A DNA stretch of 64,000 nucleotides, from positions 1,488,001 through 1,552,000 of the forward strand of contig NGZR01000004.1 in assembly GCA_002197995.1 (NCBI GenBank). Reading direction: 5' to 3'. Shown here piece after piece: positions 56,866 to 64,000 of this stretch. Position 1 is the first letter of the stretch. Every line of letters begins with the position of its first letter. The translations under genes were made by a program, and so were the position numbers. The DNA comes from Gaeumannomyces sp. JS-464 (lineage: Eukaryota; Ascomycota; Sordariomycetes; Magnaporthales; Magnaporthaceae). The notes beneath the pieces are model-generated. The model was not told the origin of the DNA and ran no database searches. It was given only the letters and a program-made list of their open reading frames with translations.

Positions 56866-57355
56866 TGTTATAATTACGGGTTTGCTTTTAAAGTAAAGCA
56901 TTTCGGGGGTAAAAAGGATAATATCGCTAATGTTTGGTAAATAAAAAAAACACGTAATTTAAAAGGACAATTTAATTGCTTACTTTAAAAAAATGCTTAA
57001 AAGCTAACTTAAATTAACTAATGTTAAAACTTTAGTTAAAACTATATAAAATAATAGGAAATCCATTTTTTATATACATATTGTTTTTTTTTAATAGTTT
57101 TTTTTTAAATTTATAGCTTTATCGCAAATTTATAAATCCTGTTTAAATTTATTGCTTTATCGCAAATCCACAAATCTTGTTTAGATTTGTTATTTTGTTA
57201 TAAATTTACAAATTTTATTTGGATTTATTATTTTGTTATAAATTTATAAATCCCGTTTAAACCACGTAATTTCATGTGTTTTGTTATAAAGCGGGGGCAT
57301 TATTTGGGGCTTTTTCCCGTCCTATTATCCTGGGGTTTATATGCTGGTCGTAACA
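56866..57355 (-). repeat. Element E 5' LTR
   Basis: 490 bp, from TGTTATAATTACGGG to TGCTGGTCGTAACA. Four 38-bp units at 57107-57258, the same count as in the 3' LTR. The inner edge at 56866 adjoins a leader (TTTTAATTAATTTTATTTAAT on the minus strand) that matches the one after the 5' LTR of D. I could not match it to the 3' end of a known tRNA. Confidence 0.92.
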
Positions 57356-57360
57356 GTTAA

Positions 57361-60300
57361 TATTGCACTTTTATAACGGATTACGCGAAAACGTAAAAAA
57401 TAAACTCGCAAAGTAAAATCGCTTAAAGTTTTTTACGAATTACGTTAAAAACGCGGTTCGAATTAACGATAAATTGTATAAACGATAATAGGAAAAGAAA
57501 AAATATGGTTTTAAAAGTGTAGCATAAAATAATAAAGCTAATTAAAAAAAGCCCAAATAATAACCTATTACGGCTTACGAAACGCATTTAAACCCGATGG
57601 ATTTTAATGCGAAAGCTGCTTATTAATAGTAAAAGTAGTAAAAAAAAGCAAAAGCAGGATTTAAAAAACGGGAAATGCTTTAAATGTAGTTAAAACGGTT
57701 ACATTAAAATAAACTGCTTTTAACGAAATAACGATCGCTAAATAACCAACTTTTAACGAACGTAAAAAAGTTTAACATAAAACGGCTTATATTTTAGGCC
57801 GGCGTTTAACTAAATAAATTGTTATAACGAACGGTGCGTTACATATTAATTCGATAAAAAGGTTATTAAATAGTACTTTTAAAAATTATAAAACATTGCG
57901 ATATTTAAAGCTATTAAAGCTAAATACGATAGCGAAGGAAAATAACCGGTCGTTTTTAATCCCGAAAATTTAAAAAAAAAAAAAACGACGCCGCTTTTCG
58001 CTAAGCTTAAAAAGGAGTAACTTTAAAAAGTGGTTTAAAAAAAGGATAAATTTAAAAAAAGCTTTTAAATTAAACACACCTTTTTTAAAAATCGGAAAAC
58101 TTTAATACCAACGCCGAAATAAACTAAACCGGTTAAAACATTAACGTCGCCTAGTTTTAAAAAAACGCCGAAAAAAAACGGCTATAAGCGGACCGTTATT
58201 CGCGTTTATAACCCGAAAAGTTAAATGGAAAGCTAATAAGCTTTTACATTTTTTTAACGTTTTAAAATGTTTTTAAACCTTTAAAATTCCAAAATACTTA
58301 AACGGACCGTTATATTACGCCACGCCGGCGGACGAAAATAACGGTTAACTTTTATCGTCGTTTAACGACTAATAAAAAGTTAAATACGCTAATTATCGGT
58401 ATAATAACGCGCTTAAACCCGAAAAAGCCGGGTTAATCTTAAAAAACCACCCTAATGTTAATATAAAACACTTTAAACATTTGCACTTTTTTTAAGCAAA
58501 ATGCATTTACGGAAAGTGCAAATTCCATTTAAAACCTAAGTTTAAACACGATTTTTTTTTACGAAAAATAAAAAAAAGCTTAAAATTAAACCCCGTTTAG
58601 CATTTTAATTACTACGGTAAAAACCAGCTCGAATTGGTAAAATTACCGCAATTTTTAAGCTTAGCGAACGGTACCCGATGCTATGCGTTATTAAACGTTA
58701 AATTAAAAAAAGTGCGAAATTATAAAATGCCGAAAGCATATAGCATAAAAAGCGAAAGCTTAGCATTAAAGAATTACGCGAACGTACATCCCGTTTAACC
58801 CGGATAAAAAAAACGAACGTGCGATACTCGCACTTTTTATTAAAAAACTAAACGAATTACTCGAATAAAAACACGGAGTAAAAAAAATAAAAAACCGATA
58901 AAAACCTTCGCAATAGCAAAATCGAATTAATTATACGACTTGTTAACGTTTCGGATAAAATATTAAAAGAAAAAGGTTAAAATAATAATTAATTGCAAAG
59001 CATAAAGCGATTACGTATCGCTATAAACGGTTAAACGGTGTAAAATCCTTATAAAGCGAAAAAACTAACCGTATTAATTAAAAACGGTTGAAAAAATACC
59101 CGTCGCTTATAATAAAAAATAAATCGATTAAAAAACACAACTAGTAATATTACGCACCCGAAGCAAGGAAAACGTAACTATTATATTGGATAAGTTGAAT
59201 ATAAAAAAAGGAAATGTTATTTTCGAAATCCTTTAGCTTAGGAAAAACAATTTACGGATAAATTAAACCAGCGGTTAAATTTAATAGGAAAAACCACGAG
59301 TAATTAAAACGGTTTACTAGTTATAAACCTTAAACCGTAAACGTAAAAAGCAAAATAAAAAGGTTATAACAGTAATAAAATTTAGCAATCCACTTTTGCA
59401 TTTAGCATTAATAAATACACGATTATCCCAAATAAAAAGCGATTAAAAAAACTAAACTAATATCGAAAAACGGCTCGCGAATGTTCCGCAAAAATACCAC
59501 AAATACGAAAAGTTAATTTGGAAAAACCTAAAAACGGTGTTTCCCGAATATAAACCGTTCGATTTTAAAATTAAGTTTAAACTAAACATATAATTTAAAT
59601 ATTAAAAGCTGTACCAGTTTAACCCCCGATTATAAAAGGTGTTAAAAAAATAACTAAAAGAGGATTTACGGAAAAAACACATTAAGCTTTTTAATTTTCC
59701 GGTAAAACACGGGATTTTTTTAAAAAAAAAAGAAAAACGAAACGAAGCGAATATGCGTTAATTACCGCTCGTTAAACGAGGTTATAATTAAAAATCGGTA
59801 TTTTTTACCTTTATTAACAAATTACGAAATAAGCTCGGCAAAGCCCGGTATTTTACGGTTTTAAATTTACGGAAAGTTTATAACTTAATACGGATTAAAA
59901 AGGTTAAAAGTGGCTAATAACCTTTAAAATACGGTTTAAATACTACGAATTTTTAATAATAACTTTTGGTTTTACTAATGTATTAACCACGTTTTAAAAA
60001 ATAATTAACCATATATTACAAAAGTATTTTAACATTTCCGTTTTTGCATATTTAAACGATATTTTAATCTTTTTAAAAACGATAAAAAAGCATGGCAAAA
60101 CGTATACCAGGTATTGCAAAAGCTGTTTATATAAACTTTTTATTAAACCGGAAAAGTGCGAATAGTATATAAAAATTGGCTTTTTTAGGATTTGTAATTA
60201 CATTTGGACAAATATATATAAACTTTAAAAAGGTGGAAAAAGTTAAAAATTAGCTTATATTTAAAAACGTTATAAAAATATAAAAGTTTTTAAAGTTTTT

Positions 60301-62188
60301 AAACTTTTACCAACGGTTTATCCGTAGTTATAGCAAAATCGCTATACTATTTACAAATTTTACTAAAAATAATTACTAATTTTATTAAGGAAAGCAAAAA
60401 TAAAAGGCTTTTAAACAATTATAAAATGCCGCCGTAAGCAAACTAATATTAGCATTTTTAAACTTAAAAAAACCTTTCGAAGTTAAAACCGATGCGTCGA
60501 ATTACGCGATCGGCGAATAACTTAAACAGCGAAACGATTAAAAACGGTTATACTTTTATGCGTTTTTTTCGCAAAAGTTAAACGGATTTAAATTAAATTA
60601 CCAAATCCACGATAAAAAACTTTTAGCAATTATCCAAGCATTTAAAAAGTGGCGATTATACTTTTATAAAACGAAGCGTTAAATTATAATATATATAAAC
60701 CATAAAAACTTAACACATTTTACTACGAGCAAAAACTTAAACAAGCGATAAATGCGTTAAAACGAGTTTTTGCAGGATTATAACATCCGGATAAATACCG
60801 GAAAAAGTCGAAAAACGGCCAGGCGAATGCCTTAAACTAACGACCGAACCATTAAATCGTAATACTTAAAAAACACAAGTAATTCTAGTAAAAAAACCAA
60901 ACGGATTTTTAATCTTAGTATAAAAAACATTCGTTAAAACGGTTTAATAAGGAAAAGTTTAAACCTTAAAAAAAATCCAATAGGTTTATAACCAATTAGC
61001 ACACGGTTATTAAAGCGTAATTAAAACGTAAAAACGGCTATAATAACATTACAAATTCGTAAAAACTTAAACCGAAATATAAAACGCAATTAAAAATTGC
61101 GAAAATTATGCAAAAAATAAAGCTAACAAGCATAAACCTTATAAGCTTTTACAACTTTTGCTAGCACTTAATAAAGCGTGGTAAAAAGTTATTATAAATT
61201 TCGTTTTAAGCTTTTTTAATCGAAAAAACCTATAATTGGAGTTAAGTATAATAGCGTATTAGTAATAATAAATAAGCTTACTAAATGTGCTTTATTCTTA
61301 CCGTATAAAAAAGCAGCGACGTTACGAAGTTAGCGTACGTTTTTATTAAACACGTAATAGCGAAATACGGCACGCCGAACCGCTTAATTACGAATAAAAA
61401 CAAGCTATTTATAACCAGATTTTAAAAAGGGTTTACGAATAAGCTAAAAGTAAAGCATTTTTTATTTACAGCTTATTACTTTTAAACAAACGGATAAACA
61501 AAGCGGACGAATTAAACTATAAAATAATATTTACGTTATTACGTTAATTATAATTAAAATAACTAAGTATAATTACTTTTTATAGCTTAATTCGTTTATA
61601 ATAGCTTAGTTTACGAAAGCATAAAAACTATACCGTTTTATACGAATTATAAGTTTACGTTTACGGCGTATAAGGAATTTAAAGTAAAAAAGCATGGTTT
61701 TATAGCGGAAATACAAATAACGAAACTTATTAAACTGCATAAACACTTTTAAGCAAAGCTAAAAAAGCTACGGCACCGCATAGCTATTTAAACGAATAAA
61801 AAAAGAATTGAAAAATTAACCTTTAAAAAAGGGAATAGCGTTTATCTTTTTAACGCAATATTAAAACAAAACGACCGAACGATAAATTAAACTATAAAAA
61901 ACTAAAACCGTTTAAAATATTAAAAAAGGTTTCGGAAATAAATTACAAATTTCGATTACCGTTAATTATAAAATCCTACCCGGTTTTTTACGTTTCCATA
62001 TTTAAATTAGCGTTACTGGGCTTTAAAAATAACGAGTTAATAAAAGTTAACGCAAAATAAAAGTACGAAGTTAAAATTTTTTTAAATTATAAGTTAAAAA
62101 ACAAGCTTAAAAAGTACTTGGTTAAATGGAAAAAGTACGGCTACGAGGAAAACACGTGGGAAAAAAAAACTAACCTTATAAACTGTTA
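57361..62188 (+). pseudogene. Element D gag end and pol relic
   Basis: Gag end with a CCHC knuckle at 57676-57717 (CFKC, then a stop for Gln, NGY for the family's His, ending INC). Protease is near 57830-58330. RT opens near 59750, with YLND at 60049-60060. RNase H is near 60490 (VKTDASNYAIGE). Integrase is at about 61000-61780, and a chromodomain is at 61978-62188 (HPVFYV-type lead, LVKWKKYGYEENTW). Stops are TAA/TAG. The chromodomain Trp residues are intact. Confidence 0.92.
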
Positions 62189-62285
62189 GAAAGTTTTAAT
62201 AAAATACCGGCAAAAGCGCTTATAAAAAGTTAGCAAAAAAGAAAAGCTTTAAAAAAGTCCGATATTATTAAACTTTTTTTTAAAC

Positions 62286-62355
62286 GGTCGTGTTAAGATT
62301 TAAACCCGAAACTTCGGTAAAAAAACCAAAGCTATACCTAATATGTTATAAAACT
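62286..62355 (-). pseudogene. tRNA-like sequence of element D (antisense)
   Basis: 70 nt on the minus strand, starting AGTTTTATA and ending CACGACC, with GGGTTTAAATC at the B-box position. It aligns without gaps to the sequence in element C. Relic. Confidence 0.5.
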
Positions 62356-62409
62356 TAAAGAAATTATTAAAAAAGTTATAACTTACCACGGGTTAAAAAG
62401 CAAGCAGGT

Positions 62410-62790
62410 TTAAATTAGGATTAACTTCGAACTTATGCCAGTTAAAAGAAACGGCAGGAGCTACGAAAAGCGTAAATTGCGAAGCAACTTAACGAACTTT
62501 CCGGTCGGCCTTTTCCCGCTTAACACGCTTTAACTCTTTTATAGCGTTAATACCACGACGGATTACACGCATTTTTTTTTAAACCATGTTTTTTTTTTAT
62601 TTTCGCAAACGCTCGAGTTTATTATTTAAAGCGCGGCACTTTTCTTTTACCGTTTTAACTTCGGCTTTTATTTGCTAGTATTAAAAGCTAATAAAACGGA
62701 GTTATTTAAGCGAAAAACTTAAAATGTCGCAATTTATGCGGTTTTAACTAAGGCATTCCACGCACCGAAAAAAGTTTTAAAAAAAGGCTT
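62410..62790 (-). pseudogene. Antisense coiled-coil ORF relic of element D
   Basis: The minus strand gives MRVIRRGINAIKELKRVKRE, then KADRKV, a stop at Gln, and SQFTLFVAPAVSFNW. Same protein and position as in the other copies. The N-terminal helix upstream is more damaged. Confidence 0.58.
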
Positions 62791-63044
62791 CGCACTTTTT
62801 ACGCTTTAAAACCTCGTAATAAAAAAAGCAAAAAGGCATTTCGAAAGTAAAAAAAACGATTTAAGCAAGCAGGTTTTTACGCTAAAGGTTTTTTTTTCGC
62901 AAAAAGACGTTTTCGCAGTTAACCGAACATTTTTTTAAAATAAAAAAGGGATAAAAAATGGTAAAGAAAAAAGTATTTACCATTAATAAAAAACGGGGCG
63001 ATAAGATAAAATTAAAAGGATTTAGCTTAAAAAGGGAAACCTAA

Positions 63045-63495
63045 TATTACGACCAGCATGCAGGCTTTAAAACGGCAAAACGGGAAAAGCTTTAAATAGT
63101 ACCCTTGCCTCGTATTAAAACACGTGGAATTACGTAACCCAAAAAGGATTTATGGATTTATAAGCAAAGCAATAAATCCAAAAGGATTTGTGGATTTATA
63201 AGCAAAGCGATAAATTTAAAAGGATTTATAAATTTGCGAGCAAAGTTACAAATTTAAAAAATCGCTAAAATAAGCGATGTGTATATAAAGGATGGGGTTT
63301 TTTTATATTTAAATAGCTTTTAACTAAGGCTTCCGCATTAATTAACTTAAGTTAACTTTTAAACATTTTTTAAGGCAAGGAATTAAATTGTCCTTTTAAA
63401 TTACGTGTTTTCTTTTAAAGTATTAAACTAGTAAAACTGTTTTTTACACCTCCCCCGAAGTGCTTTACCCTAAAAGCAAACCTTTAATTGTAATA
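63045..63495 (+). repeat. Element D 3' LTR
   Basis: 451 bp, from TATTACGACCAGCATGC to TTGTAATA, preceded by the purine tract AAAAAGGGAAACCTAA. Three 38-bp units at 63142-63255, matching the three of the 5' LTR. Confidence 0.92.
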
Positions 63496-63499
63496 ATTG

Positions 63500-63740
63500 T
63501 TTGCTTAACGCTCGTTTCGAGCGCGTACGTAAGCAAAAAAAAAAATGTAGTTTAAAAAAAAAATGCGCGCGATCCGGCGCGGCATTAACGCTATAAAAAA
63601 GCTAAAGCGTGTCGAGCGGGAAAAAGCCGACTAGGAGGCTTTTTAAGTCGCCCTACAATTTAAGCTTTTTACAGCTTTTTTCGTTTTTTTTTAACTGGCA
63701 AGCTTTTAAAGTTAATCCTAACTTAAACCTGCTCGCCTTT
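63500..63740 (+). pseudogene. Antisense coiled-coil ORF of element F, C-terminal part
   Basis: Plus-strand frame with KKMRAIRRGINAIKKLKRVE then REKAD, a TAG, and later KVNPNLNLLAFF. Continues the frame broken at 48942. Confidence 0.55.
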
Positions 63741-63769
63741 TTTGGTTCGGGTAAATGCGCTTTTTTTAT

Positions 63770-63839
63770 AACCTAATAGTGTAATGGTAACACTTTTTAC
63801 CTTATTTTAAAAGTCCTAAGTTCGATTTTTGGTTAAGTT
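63770..63839 (+). pseudogene. tRNA-like sequence 1 of element F
   Basis: 70 nt with tRNA geometry: acceptor AACCTAA/TTAAGTT (6 of 7), TA, D-arm GTGT-AATGGTA-ACAC (4 of 4), a weak A/T anticodon stem, and T-arm CTAAG-TTCGATT-TTTGG (5 of 5 with two G-U pairs) with the canonical loop. It is the best overall cloverleaf in the window, but the base before the anticodon is not T and one acceptor pair is lost. Confidence 0.6.
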
Positions 63840-63940
63840 AAAAGGATTAGCGATTTTCCCCGTCCTTTTGCTAACTTTTTAGCAAGCTCGCCTTTTTTAC
63901 TTGGTTTAAATAAATGCGCTTTTTACCATCCTGTTTTTTT

Positions 63941-64000
63941 AAACCCGTAATGCAACGGGCATTACCTTTATAGCTTTGCAAAAGTTTTAAATCCGACTTT
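63941..64000 (+). pseudogene. tRNA-like sequence 2 of element F (cut by window end)
   Basis: AAACCCG acceptor half, TA, D-arm ATGC-AACGG-GCAT (perfect), then a T-arm-like AAGTT/GACTT running to the window edge. The flanks repeat those of the first copy (CTCGCC plus T run at 63732 and 63887), so the two arose by tandem duplication. Confidence 0.5.

Larger units (their letters stand above)
50050..57355 (-). mobile_element. Element E: full-length gypsy chromovirus, innermost of the nest
   Basis: Complete minus-strand element of 7306 bp with two LTRs (5' LTR at 56866-57355, 3' LTR at 50050-50534), perfect GTTAA target duplications, gag, pol and the antisense 3' section. It sits inside gag of element D, so it is younger than D. 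It is also among the least decayed: the gag zinc knuckle and the chromodomain Trp residues are intact and an integrase stretch is open. It still carries many stops and YLND in RT. Confidence 0.95.
57356..63495 (+). mobile_element. Element D, right part: gag end, pol and 3' LTR
   Basis: Continuation of D after the insertion of E. It starts with the second GTTAA (57356-57360), completes gag and runs through pol, the antisense 3' section and the 3' LTR (63045-63495). With the left part, D is a full-length element of about 7.25 kb once E and one duplicated GTTAA are set aside. Confidence 0.92.
63496..64000 (-). mobile_element. Element F, right part, cut by the window edge
   Basis: Resumption of F after D. 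The antisense ORF continues on the plus strand (63560-63740), followed by two tRNA-like sequences. The chromodomain and pol of F should lie beyond base 64000 in minus orientation. Confidence 0.8.

Noticed and set aside
63770..63839. Functional tRNA gene
   Set aside because: Cloverleaf order is present, but one acceptor pair is lost, the anticodon stem is weak and the base before the anticodon is not T. It is a relic inside a transposon.

Overview
This window reads as gene-free, transposon-packed heterochromatin from a filamentous ascomycete (Pezizomycotina). It is very AT-rich. No open frame is longer than about 140 codons. Nearly every recognisable coding region is riddled with TAA and TAG codons where the family has Gln (CAA/CAG) or Trp (TGG), with almost no TGA. 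Catalytic Asp codons have become Asn. This C-to-T and G-to-A pattern in repeated DNA is the signature of repeat-induced point mutation (RIP), a process confined to fungi. I see no intact host gene, rRNA, working tRNA or CRISPR array.

Layout, left to right. 1-4800: minus-strand Ty3/gypsy element G, of a different family from the rest. 4830-10948: plus-strand gypsy element A with its 3' LTR. 10949-14028: plus-strand gypsy fragment B. 14029-16865: unassigned decayed sequence holding one 198-codon relic frame. 16866-24520: nearly complete minus-strand Ty1/copia element H with LTRs, a half-tRNA primer-binding site and a 68-bp tandem array. 24521-35772: three Tad-like LINE copies, L1 minus, L2 plus and L3 plus, each ending in TTAC repeats. 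35773-40866: 5'-truncated plus-strand gypsy C with a 3' LTR. 40867-43440: 5' half of a minus-strand LINE, L4, whose 5' end is a GC-rich island spared by mutation. 43914-47872: PIF/Harbinger DNA transposon, followed by the first ~106 bp of a second, inverted copy. 48177-64000: a three-level gypsy nest in which minus-strand F contains plus-strand D, which contains minus-strand E.

Elements A to F form one chromovirus family: gag with a CCHC knuckle, protease, RT, RNase H, integrase and a C-terminal chromodomain. They share an unusual 3' section between the chromodomain and the 3' LTR. It holds, in antisense, one or two tRNA-like sequences and a conserved coiled-coil reading frame. Their LTRs carry a 38-bp palindromic tandem unit whose copy number differs between elements (F about 1, C 2, D 3, E 4) and rises with the order of insertion shown by the nest. 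The antisense cassette and the changing LTR array are the most unusual features seen here.

Boundaries marked approximate come from aligning copies by eye. Domain calls come from reading translations through the presumed RIP stops. No database search was possible.
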